Positions 8,988 through 18,125 of a stretch of 64,000 bases of DNA are shown here, piece after piece (within the stretch, counting starts at the first letter, position 1; each line of letters starts with the position of its first letter). Below the pieces are notes generated by a model. It saw nothing but the letters and a program-made list of their open reading frames with translations. It did no database searches and was not told where the DNA came from. Source of the stretch: Villigracilis sp024434165 (GTDB lineage Bacteria > Chloroflexota > Anaerolineae > Anaerolineales > Villigracilaceae). The translations under genes and the position numbers were made by a program. Where the stretch lies: NCBI GenBank assembly GCA_030263665.1, contig SZPK01000014.1, positions 1 to 64,000 on the forward strand, given 5' to 3'.

Positions 8988-8999
8988 TGGAGTTCAAAG

Positions 9000-9602
9000 A
9001 TGGATCGAAAACTATTTTGGATGGGCATCGGAATTCTTGTGCTGATCATCACAGCGGCGGCGCTGACCCTGATCTTTGGGCGGCCGCCCTCCTTTCGCGG
9101 GACGAGTTATGCAGAGCCGTTTCCGCCCGCGCCCGAAATTGCCCTCGCCAAAGCGGACGGCGGAATCTTTCGTCTGAGCGAACAGCGCGGCAGGATCGTC
9201 CTGCTGTTTTTCGGGTACACCTCCTGCCCCGATGTCTGCCCGACCACGCTGGCGGAAATGAAGCAGGTCATGGATGCCCTGCGCGGCGATTCGCAATACG
9301 TGCAGGTCGTGTTCGTTTCTGTGGACCCGGAGCGGGACACCCCCGAAAAAATCCAGGCGTATGCAAACCATTTTCATCCATCGTTCATCGGCTTGAGCGG
9401 CGCCGAGGCGGAACTCGAACCCGTCTGGCAGGCATATTCGATCTTCCGTGAAGTGGTGCAAAGCGACTCGGCGATGGGTGTCATCGTCAATCACACCGCG
9501 CGCACCTATCTGGTGGATTCCCAGGGAAACCTGCGGCTTTCCTACGCCTACGGAACCCCTGTGGAAGACATCGTCCATGATATAAAATTACTGTTGAAAT
9601 AA
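9000..9602 (+). CDS. sco: SCO1/SenC/PrrC family copper chaperone for the CuA site
   Basis: 200 residues. A membrane-anchored thioredoxin-fold protein that delivers copper to, or reduces, the CuA cysteines of subunit II. The N-terminal helix (about 5-24) anchors it on the outer face. The copper ligands are Cys76 and Cys80 (TSCPDVC) and His165 (VNHTARTYLVD). SVDPERDTP is also typical of the family. I chose the ATG at 9000 because GGAG lies 7 bases upstream and the protein then begins with its anchor; a longer in-frame reading would overlap the subunit III sequence. It sits 5 bases before the cupredoxin-like gene. Confidence 0.93.
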   Translation: MDRKLFWMGIGILVLIITAAALTLIFGRPPSFRGTSYAEPFPPAPEIALAKADGGIFRLSEQRGRIVLLFFGYTSCPDVCPTTLAEMKQVMDALRGDSQYVQVVFVSVDPERDTPEKIQAYANHFHPSFIGLSGAEAELEPVWQAYSIFREVVQSDSAMGVIVNHTARTYLVDSQGNLRLSYAYGTPVEDIVHDIKLLLK

Positions 9603-9607
9603 TCCCA

Positions 9608-10099
9608 ATGAATTTCACCCTGAAACGCATCCTTGTTTCGTTTGTCCTGGGGCTTGCGCTTGGCGCGCTGACCACCGAACTGGCGTATTTTTTCCTCAAA
9701 AGGGAGAACCGCGAACCCGCCGTCGTCGAGATTCTCATCCCGCCCGGCACGGCGGAGAAAATTCGGCGCGGCGAAGGCGAACAGCTCGACCTCCCCGATA
9801 CCATGCAGTTCGTGGTGGGCGACACAATCAAGGTGATCAACGAAGACAGCGAGAACCACAACCTCGGTCCGCTTTGGATTCCCGCCGGTTCCTCCGCCAG
9901 CCTGAAACTGGACTCGGAAGAGAACCTTGCCTACGAATGTTCCTTCCAGGCGGATAACTATTTCGGTCTCACCGTGCGGGAGCCGGTCACCTGGCGCACC
10001 CGTCTCTTCGGCATCTTCCTGGCGGGGTTTCCGCTTTCGATGATTTTCGTCATCTACAGCGGGCTGATTCCCGGCGGAAGGAAGAAGGAAACAGCATGA
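9608..10099 (+). CDS. Membrane protein with degenerate cupredoxin-like domain, putative oxidase assembly factor
   Basis: 163 residues, not assigned to a named family. An N-terminal helix (about 8-28) and a C-terminal helix (about 133-155) flank an outside beta domain. Its sequence follows the cupredoxin pattern: GDTIKVINEDSENHNLGP supplies a ligand-like His, and AYECSF a ligand-like Cys. The His expected three residues after the Cys is Gln and the following Met is absent, so a normal type 1 copper site is incomplete. It lies between sco and surf1, overlapping surf1 by 4 bases, so a role in oxidase copper handling or assembly is inferred from position and fold only. Alternatively it may be a structural accessory subunit. 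Confidence 0.6.
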   Translation: MNFTLKRILVSFVLGLALGALTTELAYFFLKRENREPAVVEILIPPGTAEKIRRGEGEQLDLPDTMQFVVGDTIKVINEDSENHNLGPLWIPAGSSASLKLDSEENLAYECSFQADNYFGLTVREPVTWRTRLFGIFLAGFPLSMIFVIYSGLIPGGRKKETA

Positions 10100-10833
10100 C
10101 CGTTTTGCGCCGCATGGTTTCGCCGAAGTGGGCGCTCACCACCCTGCTGGCGCTGGCTGGCATGGCGGTTTGCATCCGCCTCGGCATCTGGCAGTTGGAT
10201 CGACTCGACCAGCGCCGCGCCTTCAACGCGCAGGTGGAGACCATGCGCGCCATGCCGCCCCTGAATTTGAACGAGGAAATTCCCGCAGACATCGCTTCGA
10301 TGGAATGGCGGGCGGTGACGGTCACCGGGGAATATGACTTTGAGAATCAAGTTGCCCTGCGGAATCAAGTCCACGATGGGGCGGTCGGATATCACCTCAT
10401 CACACCGCTTCAATTCGACGGGACGGCTGTTCTGGTGAACCGCGGCTGGGTGCCCGCTGAAAGCGGCTCCGCGCCGGACGAATGGCGTGTTTACGATGAA
10501 GCGGGCGCGGTCACGGTGTCGGGGCAGATCCGGCTTGGGCAGGGCAAACCAGCCTTCGGCGGAGTCGCCGATGCGCTGCCGATGGACGGGAGCAGACTCG
10601 CAGTGTGGAACAACCTCGATGTGGAGATGATATCCACCCAGCTGCCTTATCCCATTCTGGATGTGTTCGTTCAGCCGAACGCCGGGGCGGGGGACGACGT
10701 TCCGCCGATACCCTACCAGCCGGCAATCGAATTGACGGAAGGCCCGCATTTCGGGTATGCTTTGCAGTGGTTTACCTTTGCGGCGATTTTGTTTTTCGGC
10801 TATCCATTCTATTTGCGAAAGCAGGACGACTGA
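10096..10833 (+). CDS. SURF1 family cytochrome oxidase biogenesis protein
   Basis: 245 residues with the standard SURF1 layout. There are transmembrane helices at each end (about 13-30 and 218-236) and a large external domain between them. Family hallmarks seen are GIWQLDRLDQRRAFN after the first helix, the WRAVTVTGEYD beta strand, LVNRGWVPAE, and a final HFGYALQWFTFA helix. SURF1 assists haem a insertion into subunit I. The start codon overlaps the stop of the preceding gene (ATGA), so translation is probably coupled. It directly precedes the haem A/O synthesis fusion, consistent with a haem delivery module. Confidence 0.93.
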   Translation: MTVLRRMVSPKWALTTLLALAGMAVCIRLGIWQLDRLDQRRAFNAQVETMRAMPPLNLNEEIPADIASMEWRAVTVTGEYDFENQVALRNQVHDGAVGYHLITPLQFDGTAVLVNRGWVPAESGSAPDEWRVYDEAGAVTVSGQIRLGQGKPAFGGVADALPMDGSRLAVWNNLDVEMISTQLPYPILDVFVQPNAGAGDDVPPIPYQPAIELTEGPHFGYALQWFTFAAILFFGYPFYLRKQDD

Positions 10834-10834
10834 G

Positions 10835-12151
10835 ATGAAATATTCCCTGCAAACTTCGTTTGCGCGCAGAACCCTGCTGCTTCTCGCGGCGACGTTCATG
10901 CTCACCGTGGTGGGGCGGCTGGTGACGGTTACGGGTGCGGCGTTCTTCTGTTCCGGCTGGCCCCTGTGCATGCCCACCGCGCCAATCGGCTATTTGAAAT
11001 TGTTTCACTTCGTTCTGGTGGGCATGGCTTCGATGGTGATGCTGGATGTGTGGCGCAAGGCGTGGCGTGAACAACGCCATCACAGGACGCTGCTGCCGCT
11101 CACGACCATTACCGGCGTGTTGTTTTTGGGGCAGTCGCTTGTGGGCGCGCTCAGCACAACCGAAGCGTATACGCTTCATCTTGTCGTGCTTCATTCGCTG
11201 ACGGCAATTGCATTGTGGATTTCGCTGGCGATGCTGGTGTTCATCTCCGGCACGTTGAAGGAGGATGGTATCCCCGATTATGCGGGGACGTTCGGTCAAC
11301 GTGCGAAGGATTTCTTCATTCTTTCCAAACCGGTCATTGTGCTGCTGCTGCTGGTGACGACCTACGGCGGACTGGTGGCGGGCGGCAAGGCATGGCCCTC
11401 CGCCTCGCTCACGTTCTGGACGTTGTTCGGCGGCGCGCTGGCGGCGGCGGGTTCGAGCGCATTGAACCAATATATTGACCGCGAACTCGACAGGAACATG
11501 CAGCGCACATCCAAACGCCCGCTGGCAGACGGGCGTCTGACGCCCGCCGAAGGGCTTTCATACGGGCTGGCGTTGTGCCTGGCAAGTTATTACGTGATGG
11601 CGGGGTATGTGAACCTGCTCGCCGCGCTGCTTTCGTTGACGGGGATCTTCTACTATGTGTTTTTCTACAGTATCTGGTTGAAGAAAGCAACGGTTCAAAA
11701 CATCGTCATTGGCGGGGGGGCGGGGGCGATTCCGCCGATGGTGGGTTGGGCGGCGGCGACCGGGGAACTCAGCCTGGCGGCGTGGATTCTCTTCGCCATC
11801 ATCTTCATGTGGACTCCGCCGCATTTCTGGGCGCTGGCGATTGTCCGCAAGAACGATTATGCGCGGGCTGGCGTGCCCATGCTGCCGGTGGTGGAGGGTG
11901 AAGAGAAAACCCGCAGGCAGATTCTGATCTACACGGTGGAGTTGATTGCGGTGACGTTGCTGCTGCCCATCCTCAACCTGGCAGGAACGATCTATCTCGT
12001 CTCTGCGAGCGTGCTGGGCGCGTTTTTGCTGTACGCCGCGTGGAAGGTCTTCCGCGTGGGCGGCAACAAAGTGGCATGGATGATGTATCGCTGGTCGAGC
12101 ATGTATCTGGCATTCATCTTCCTGGCGTTGATGCTGGATGCGGTTTGGTAA
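10835..12151 (+). CDS. ctaB: Half-length CtaA domain fused to CtaB (protohaem IX farnesyltransferase)
   Basis: 438 residues. From about 150 onwards it is haem O synthase (CtaB), a UbiA-type prenyltransferase that adds farnesyl to haem b. The Asp-rich motif NQYIDRELDRNMQRTSKRPL and the GAGAIPPMVGWAA and MWTPPHFWALA segments are intact. Residues 1-145 resemble only the first four-helix half of haem A synthase (CtaA). The loop cysteine pair CSGWPLC and two helix histidines (KLFHF, LVVLHSL) remain, but the conserved acidic residue before the first His and the Arg after it are absent. Full CtaA has two such halves. Known CtaA-CtaB fusions (for example in Thermus) are the nearest precedent. Start ATG at 10835, one base after the surf1 stop. 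Confidence 0.88.
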   Translation: MKYSLQTSFARRTLLLLAATFMLTVVGRLVTVTGAAFFCSGWPLCMPTAPIGYLKLFHFVLVGMASMVMLDVWRKAWREQRHHRTLLPLTTITGVLFLGQSLVGALSTTEAYTLHLVVLHSLTAIALWISLAMLVFISGTLKEDGIPDYAGTFGQRAKDFFILSKPVIVLLLLVTTYGGLVAGGKAWPSASLTFWTLFGGALAAAGSSALNQYIDRELDRNMQRTSKRPLADGRLTPAEGLSYGLALCLASYYVMAGYVNLLAALLSLTGIFYYVFFYSIWLKKATVQNIVIGGGAGAIPPMVGWAAATGELSLAAWILFAIIFMWTPPHFWALAIVRKNDYARAGVPMLPVVEGEEKTRRQILIYTVELIAVTLLLPILNLAGTIYLVSASVLGAFLLYAAWKVFRVGGNKVAWMMYRWSSMYLAFIFLALMLDAVW

Positions 12152-12164
12152 ACAGCCCTGGCTT

Positions 12165-13727
12165 ATGACGCGGATATCCTTTCTTCAAAAATGGAATTCC
12201 GTAAATCACCCCTTGTTTGGGGTGATGTTTTTAATTTTATTTGGCGCGCTCTACAGCTTTTCCGCCCTGGTTTCCCCGTTTTGGGTGGGAAACGATGCGT
12301 GGTCGAACCTTCTTCCAATCATTCATTATCGCGATTCGATCTTGAACGACCGCAGCCTGCCGTTGTATACGGATCTTTGGTACGGCGGCAGGGCGCAGTG
12401 GGAAAATCCGCTGTGGAGTTTTCTCTATCCCCCCGCAACGGTCGTTTATCTTTTTACTCCGCTGGATTGGGGAACGCGCATCGTCTATGCGGGTCATTTG
12501 CTGTTTATTTTGTTCTCCGGGCGGAGGCTTGCTTCCTTGTTTTCGGACTTCGAACTTGAAAAGACAGCCGCCGCGATTCTTTTCGCCTCTCCCGTCCTGC
12601 CTGCCTTCACAGCGGGGCAATCTGAAAAGATCATGTCGTGGGGATGGGTCCTGCTGGGCGTATACTTCCTGCTCAGCCTGAGGCGGAGCGAATGGGAGAC
12701 GGGGCTTTGGGCGGGGCTTTGTTTGGGCATCATCCCGCTCACCGGTTCGAATTATTATGCTTTTTATGCGGGTATTTTGTTTTCATTCCTTCTTATCGGT
12801 CGTGGAAAATGGAAGACAGCCGCTTTCTTTGCGCTGGGCGCATCCATTGGGTTGCTGCATCTGCCGAGCGTACTTTACCTGGCGGGGGAATCTCGCGGGA
12901 ATGTCGCCCAATCCATACAGGAATTCCGCCTCAGTATTGCCGGGGTTGTTACGTCGCTGTCCATTGGGCTGGCAAAACCGATGGGCTGGGAAACCTGGGC
13001 GCCGGTTGGGGTGCCGGTTGTTTACCTGTTTTTCAAAAAGATATATTTGAAGTTCAAACATGCAGGCGCATGGATGCCGTTGGAACGTTCCCTGATGATC
13101 TCGCTTTTGATCTTTGTCCTCCTGGGGACGGGGCTTGCCTACACAGGCCATCATTTGTTGGATACGTTTCGCGTCCCCATGCGCGCCGTGTCGTTCATTG
13201 CTTTGGTTGTGCTTCTGGTGGTCATCGTCCGCCCGCCTCAGGCGCAGGGACAACGAAATAGCCTGCTCATCTTATCCGCGGTTCAGGTGGCGGTCCTTTC
13301 CATGATGATTCGACCCGATGGCGCTCTTTACAGTCCGTACGACGCGCAGGCGCAGCATTTGGCGGACCTGCTCAAGCAAAGCGGCGCCAAAAGTGTCTGG
13401 ATATCCATGCGGGAACTCAACGATATGTATATTCAAGCGGTTCTAAATCAGAACGGCTTATCCCTGCCAAACGTTTATTATGGAGACATGGGACAGGAAG
13501 TCAAAATCACCGGGGATTACTGCGGCTATTCATTCGACCATCTGGTCGTTCCGGCGCCGGCTGTAAAAGACAGCATTGAATTGAAGGCGGATATGGAATG
13601 GTCGGACGAGCGTGGTGAAATATCCATCCGCAGTCTGGAGCAGGTGGGGCGGACTGCCGTCAACGGGATTGACTACCAGGTTTTTCGAGTCCGCTGCGAT
13701 TTTAATGATACCGGGCAAATACCATGA
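12165..13727 (+). CDS. Polytopic membrane protein, GT-C-like (function unknown)
   Basis: About 520 residues with some ten hydrophobic helices and a soluble C-terminal domain of roughly 120 residues. The first external loop holds acidic and aromatic residues (WVGNDAWSN, LWYGGRAQWENPL) like lipid-linked sugar transferases and YfhO-type proteins. I cannot name the family. The ATG at 12165 begins just before the first helix. An in-frame ATG at 12138 would overlap ctaB by 14 bases. No clear ribosome binding site precedes either, suggesting coupling. It overlaps the next gene by 4 bases and opens a cluster of five such proteins. Being co-directional with the cox operon, it may receive read-through. 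Confidence 0.7.
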   Translation: MTRISFLQKWNSVNHPLFGVMFLILFGALYSFSALVSPFWVGNDAWSNLLPIIHYRDSILNDRSLPLYTDLWYGGRAQWENPLWSFLYPPATVVYLFTPLDWGTRIVYAGHLLFILFSGRRLASLFSDFELEKTAAAILFASPVLPAFTAGQSEKIMSWGWVLLGVYFLLSLRRSEWETGLWAGLCLGIIPLTGSNYYAFYAGILFSFLLIGRGKWKTAAFFALGASIGLLHLPSVLYLAGESRGNVAQSIQEFRLSIAGVVTSLSIGLAKPMGWETWAPVGVPVVYLFFKKIYLKFKHAGAWMPLERSLMISLLIFVLLGTGLAYTGHHLLDTFRVPMRAVSFIALVVLLVVIVRPPQAQGQRNSLLILSAVQVAVLSMMIRPDGALYSPYDAQAQHLADLLKQSGAKSVWISMRELNDMYIQAVLNQNGLSLPNVYYGDMGQEVKITGDYCGYSFDHLVVPAPAVKDSIELKADMEWSDERGEISIRSLEQVGRTAVNGIDYQVFRVRCDFNDTGQIP

Positions 13728-15046
13728 ATCGCAAACGCGCCGCCATTCTTTGTTTTATTTTCTTTTTGTTTTTTTACGGCATCACCTCGCGGACGGATTT
13801 GCAGCTGACCGACGAGGTTGCGGTTTTTGCGTCTGCCATATCGCTGGCGGAGCAGGGCGACCTGGCGATTGACGAGTTGCGATGGTTGAACGACCAGATC
13901 AACATTGGCGATACAGGCAGGGACGGCCGCCTGTACGCAAAATATTTTCCCGGGAACATCATAACGGCTGCCGCCGCCTACCGCCTTGCGAGCCTTCCAT
14001 CGGACCAACCATATCTTTGGGATGTGCCAAAGGATCTGAATTCTGCAATGGAGGCGGTCCCGCTGGCTGCTTCCAACACCGGCGCGAGAACGGCGCTGAA
14101 GATCAATGCCGTGTTTGGCGCGTTGGCGCTGACCATGCTTTTTCTCCTTACACTTCGCCGCTTCAACTGGAAGACGGCAGTTGTGACCGTACTATTCGTG
14201 GGCGTTTGCACCGACTGGTGGTATCAATCGCGCGGGTTTTTATCCGAGGTGGGGGCGGGAGCGTTGTTGATGACAAGCCTCTATTTTGCAGACCTCCAGA
14301 GACCTCATGCCAGCGGGTTGGCTTTGGGGCTATCCCTGTTGTTCCGCCCGCCAAATCTTGTTGCTTTTCCGGTGTGGTTCCGCGCAGCGTGGGGTAAAAG
14401 GGCGCTTGTGTCTGTGTGGGGAATCCTGTTGGGCGGCTTTGGGCTTTTGTTTTTCAATTGGATCCGCTTCGGTTCCGTTCTCGATTTTGGCTATCAGGAT
14501 GAAGGCTTTTTGCCGCATTTGGCGGATGGTTTGTACGGGCTTTTGCTGAGTCCGGGGCGTTCCATCTTTTTATATTCGCCGCTCCTGACCCTCGCTATTC
14601 CCGGCGTGTGGATGTTCCTCAAAAAAGATAAGGCGTTAACCCTTGCCGCCGCCTCGACCGTTGTGCTTTATATTTTGATGACTGCCTCCTGGCATAGTTG
14701 GGATGGGGGCTGGTCCTGGGGATCCCGCCTGCTTACGCCGATTTTGCCTGTTTTGGGATTTTTATCTGCCCCGGTAATTGATTTTGCATGGGGCAGGCGC
14801 AGCGACTTTGCCGTTGTGCTGGTTCTTGCCCTGCTGGGGTTTGTGATTCAGCTGCTGGCTTTGGCGGTCAATCCGCTTGAGGTGCTGGTGAATGCCGTCA
14901 CCTTTGGAGGTGTGGAATACAACGAAACGGTTAATTCCATCGAAAATTCGTGGCTTGCTCTGCAGTGGCGCAGCCTGAGAGACTGGCAGCCCTGCATCCT
15001 CGATGCCTATACCCTGCGCCAGTGGTTTGGAAACTGCGGTCATTGA
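13724..15046 (+). CDS. Polytopic membrane protein, GT-C/GT39-like
   Basis: 440 residues, about ten helices. After the first helix a LTDEVAVF segment provides the Asp-Glu pair typical of the first loop of GT-C glycosyltransferases. The loop GRDGRLYAKYFPGN and the following helix pattern are common in uncharacterised dolichol-phosphate-mannose-transferase-like proteins. It would use a polyprenyl-phosphate sugar donor on the outer face of the membrane, but this is inferred from topology. It overlaps the preceding gene by 4 bases (ATGA) and converges with the next gene, their 3' ends overlapping by 7 bases, so no separate terminator exists there. Confidence 0.7.
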   Translation: MNRKRAAILCFIFFLFFYGITSRTDLQLTDEVAVFASAISLAEQGDLAIDELRWLNDQINIGDTGRDGRLYAKYFPGNIITAAAAYRLASLPSDQPYLWDVPKDLNSAMEAVPLAASNTGARTALKINAVFGALALTMLFLLTLRRFNWKTAVVTVLFVGVCTDWWYQSRGFLSEVGAGALLMTSLYFADLQRPHASGLALGLSLLFRPPNLVAFPVWFRAAWGKRALVSVWGILLGGFGLLFFNWIRFGSVLDFGYQDEGFLPHLADGLYGLLLSPGRSIFLYSPLLTLAIPGVWMFLKKDKALTLAAASTVVLYILMTASWHSWDGGWSWGSRLLTPILPVLGFLSAPVIDFAWGRRSDFAVVLVLALLGFVIQLLALAVNPLEVLVNAVTFGGVEYNETVNSIENSWLALQWRSLRDWQPCILDAYTLRQWFGNCGH

Positions 15047-16605
15047 CCCTTGACTTTGAAAACAATGATACCGACATTTTCATACATGATTTCAAGACCG
15101 TCTGTGATGGGTGTATCGTCTTTATCCGCCAGGACCCAGCGTGCCTGGGTTGCCGCCAGCCACTCTTTGGGCGCCTTTCCTTCAAAAAAGAGTTGTACTT
15201 CCCGTTGTTTTTCTTCAAAGTGGAGAGTCTCCATTTCGTGACCGATATAAACTCGCAGTCCGGTTTGCTGCGCGATGATTTGGCTGGTGGCGGCGTCCGC
15301 AAGGACGAAGTCGCCCGGCGCGGCGTTTTCATCCAGCCATTGTGCGGCAGCGTCAATGGCGCGCGGATAAAAAAGAGATTTTGGCTGCGTCAGGACATAC
15401 AGACTCGAATTGAGTATCAAAAACAGGGAAGAAACGGATGCGAACAACACATACGCAAAGCCCAGGAGTCCTTCGCGTTTTTTTAGCGCCTGCAGGGCAG
15501 GAGGGAGTTTTGCCATCACGAATTGAAATCCATACATGGCTAAGATTCCAAGCGGAATGGTGACGCCGAGCAGAAACCTGCGTTGAATCAATACAGGCAG
15601 GTAGGCGAGGAGAAACCCGCCTGCCACCCAAATAGACATGGCTCCCATGATTGGCTTCCTCTCTCGAAAAGACCGGATGATCCCAACGATGGCGAAGAGC
15701 CAGAAAGGAGCAAACCCCCAAAGGTAAAAAACCGGGGGCGGGGAGAGGGTTTCGTTTTGCCGCGTGAACTGACTCCAAACCGGGTCGCCCGCCAAAACCC
15801 AAAAGTTGTAGAAAAGCAGGGGAATTTGAACGATTGCGACGAAGAAGAGGGCATACCCCTGCCGGATGTCCATCTTCTTGTGCTTCCACCAGGTAAATAA
15901 AACGGCGCCCGCCATGGATAAGTCAACGACGGCGAAGGCAATGGGGTTGACCAGTTGGCTTGCAGCCGCCAGCAGGCTTACCCATGCAATGTTGCGCCGC
16001 CTGCCATCCTCCAGAAATTGGAAGAAGAAATACAAGGCGCCCGCCATCAGGGTCAGGGTGAAGGAGAAGGAAGGGAAAAGGGAAATGCTGAACAGGATGT
16101 ATGCGTCTATCAGCCAGAAATCAATGGGGGAAATCGGTTCGAGCGGCGCGCCGAGCATCAGTTGAAGCCAGCCGGCTCCCCCGCCAAGAACTGCCAGGAA
16201 AAAGGCAAAGCGGGCATGTGCTTTTTGCGGGAAGGTTTTATGAAAGAGCCGGTCAAGGACAAAGAGGGCGGTCAGCCCAAAGAGCCAGCGGGCGGCGTGG
16301 AAAACAGTTTCCACGTCGAGATTGAACAGGCGGCTGGCATGACCGAGCCAGATGTAAAACAAGCGGATGGATGCCGGGTTGTGGTCCTCGCTTGTGAATC
16401 GCAACTGATATGCCCATTCCCCCAGCCTCCCTGCCTGCATCATGGCGAGATGGACGGCGTAATCGGCGGTGTCGGTGTATGTGCCGCGAAAGGCAAGCGC
16501 GTCCGTTTCGGCGGATTTACCGAGCCAAAAGGGAATGGAACTGAATCCAAGAATGGCTACTGCCGCAAGCAGGAACAGAAGATTATCCGATACGTTTTTT
16601 TTCAT
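15040..16605 (-). CDS. Polytopic membrane protein, GT-C-like
   Basis: 521 residues with about eleven helices and a C-terminal soluble domain (about 410-521). The first loop contains acidic and His residues (TYTDTADYAVHLAMM; FTSEDHNPASI), a pattern seen in GT-C-type proteins. No family signature is decisive. It is the last gene of a three-gene leftward unit and overlaps its upstream neighbour by 4 bases (ATGA). The C-terminal domain (AAAQWLDENAAPGDFVLAD) resembles the solvent domains of similar Chloroflexota proteins thought to act in cell-surface glycan synthesis. Substrate unknown. Confidence 0.7.
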   Translation of the reverse strand: MKKNVSDNLLFLLAAVAILGFSSIPFWLGKSAETDALAFRGTYTDTADYAVHLAMMQAGRLGEWAYQLRFTSEDHNPASIRLFYIWLGHASRLFNLDVETVFHAARWLFGLTALFVLDRLFHKTFPQKAHARFAFFLAVLGGGAGWLQLMLGAPLEPISPIDFWLIDAYILFSISLFPSFSFTLTLMAGALYFFFQFLEDGRRRNIAWVSLLAAASQLVNPIAFAVVDLSMAGAVLFTWWKHKKMDIRQGYALFFVAIVQIPLLFYNFWVLAGDPVWSQFTRQNETLSPPPVFYLWGFAPFWLFAIVGIIRSFRERKPIMGAMSIWVAGGFLLAYLPVLIQRRFLLGVTIPLGILAMYGFQFVMAKLPPALQALKKREGLLGFAYVLFASVSSLFLILNSSLYVLTQPKSLFYPRAIDAAAQWLDENAAPGDFVLADAATSQIIAQQTGLRVYIGHEMETLHFEEKQREVQLFFEGKAPKEWLAATQARWVLADKDDTPITDGLEIMYENVGIIVFKVKGQ

Positions 16606-18107
16606 GGCGAGACGTATAAATAAACCCGGATGTCATCCCATTCCTCGACGGCGTACAGGTCGAAGCGCTGATCCAGGTATTCAAGATGCGGGTGGGTGGG
16701 ATAGCCTTTGGATGTATATTCGTCAATGGATTGCTGGAAGATGACGAACCAGACCCGTTTTGCCCCGGCGGATGCGAACTCGAGGCTTTCATATCCCGTC
16801 AATTGAAACGCATCACGAACGGACGGGGAGAGCGTATCCACGCTGCTGTTGGGCGGATCCACGATGAAGCCTTGCGGGAGGCTGGCGTCGAGGACGAAGG
16901 CGGGCAGGTATGTCAATTTGCTGGAATGAACGACGACATCCCCGGTTTGCATTCGGTTTTGTATGCCGGCGTTGATTTCCGCATAGGGACCGTAGGGAAA
17001 GCCCTTGTAACTGGCGTGTTGGACGATTCCCATTCCTGCAGCGGCAAGGATGAAAAGTATCGCCGCGCCTTGAATCATGCGCGGGAGTCTGGTTTGCGTG
17101 AGCGACCACGCCAGCCAGACGCAGAACATGATGTGGGCGGGAAGCAGTGCGCGTTCGATATAAACCGGAACGATTTGCGATACGCTCCAGAGCAGGAGCG
17201 GGGGCATGAAAGCGAGGTAAGCCGCCCATGCAGCGCGCGGGGCGGCGGGATGTTTATTCCTCCGGGCAAGATGCGTTTGAAAGACCGCCAGCGCCAGGAT
17301 CATCATCGCCAGAAAGAAGCCAGTCATTAATTGAATTCCGGGCAGGGGCAGGTGCGGCAGGTAGAACAGGACGAGGGTGAAGGCGCGCTCGATGCCGGGC
17401 TGCTCCACCCAGAAGGAGGAACTGACCTTGGCGAACTGCGCGGGCAGTTGAAGCATCCAGGGCAGGTAAAGGATCAGGGCGGAGAGACCAGCCAGCGTCA
17501 CGGCGCGAAGCGTTTTCCAATCCCGTTGAAGAAGGGGCGTCAGGGCGAGCGTCAAAAGGTAAACCGCGGCAAGGTTATGCGTATATTGCGCCAGCGCGGC
17601 GGAAACGGCAAAGACGAACCACCAAACCCTTGAGCCGGTGCGGGCGCGCAGGAAGGCGAATGTCCCAAGCGCAAGCCACAGACTCAGCATGGAGTACATG
17701 CGGATTTCCTGCGCAAAATGGATTTGAAACGGCAGGAGGCTGGCAAGCCCGGCGGCGAAGAGCGCGGTATGCGGGTCGAATAATTCCCTGGCGATCTGAT
17801 GGGTCAACAGAACGACGAGCAGGGAGAGGAGGATGGAAAACAGGCGCGCCGAGACAACCGATGCGCCGAAGAATTCGAACCATGCCCGCAGACCGAAGTA
17901 GTAAAGAGGGGGATGTTCTTCCGCTGCGGAGGAGTCGGAGTTTTGAAAGAGGGTGTTGTTTAGAATTTCCGCCGGGCTTTGTTTTGCAAATAGAAGGGAG
18001 AACGCTTCGTCGTACCAGATGGGGCGGGATTGGATGCCGATAAGCCGCAGGACGAGCGCGAAGGACAGTATTGCCAGCAGCGGTAGGTTGAGTTTGGTTT
18101 TGCTCAT
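16602..18107 (-). CDS. GT39/ArnT-like (PMT_2) membrane glycosyltransferase
   Basis: 501 residues, about ten helices. Clear PMT_2 hallmarks: the catalytic Asp-Glu after helix 1 (RPIWYDEAFSLLFAK), the second-loop motif EEHPPLYYFGLRAW, and QEIRMYSMLSLW. Enzymes of this family transfer a sugar from a polyprenyl phosphate to lipid, protein or glycan acceptors on the external face of the membrane. The C-terminal domain (about 380-500) is soluble. Eighteen bases separate it from the upstream gene and it overlaps the downstream one by 4, so all three are likely one transcript. Acceptor unknown. Confidence 0.85.
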   Translation of the reverse strand: MSKTKLNLPLLAILSFALVLRLIGIQSRPIWYDEAFSLLFAKQSPAEILNNTLFQNSDSSAAEEHPPLYYFGLRAWFEFFGASVVSARLFSILLSLLVVLLTHQIARELFDPHTALFAAGLASLLPFQIHFAQEIRMYSMLSLWLALGTFAFLRARTGSRVWWFVFAVSAALAQYTHNLAAVYLLTLALTPLLQRDWKTLRAVTLAGLSALILYLPWMLQLPAQFAKVSSSFWVEQPGIERAFTLVLFYLPHLPLPGIQLMTGFFLAMMILALAVFQTHLARRNKHPAAPRAAWAAYLAFMPPLLLWSVSQIVPVYIERALLPAHIMFCVWLAWSLTQTRLPRMIQGAAILFILAAAGMGIVQHASYKGFPYGPYAEINAGIQNRMQTGDVVVHSSKLTYLPAFVLDASLPQGFIVDPPNSSVDTLSPSVRDAFQLTGYESLEFASAGAKRVWFVIFQQSIDEYTSKGYPTHPHLEYLDQRFDLYAVEEWDDIRVYLYVSP

Positions 18108-18125
18108 AGCCGGTGGGCTTGTGTT

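Noticed and set aside
8670..8999. N-terminal extension of Sco overlapping the subunit III gene
   Set aside because: It would read subunit III in another frame; GGAG before 9000 and the anchor helix starting there define the real start.
12738..12760. GGTTCGAATT resembling a tRNA T-arm
   Set aside because: Inside a membrane-protein gene with no acceptor or anticodon stems around it.
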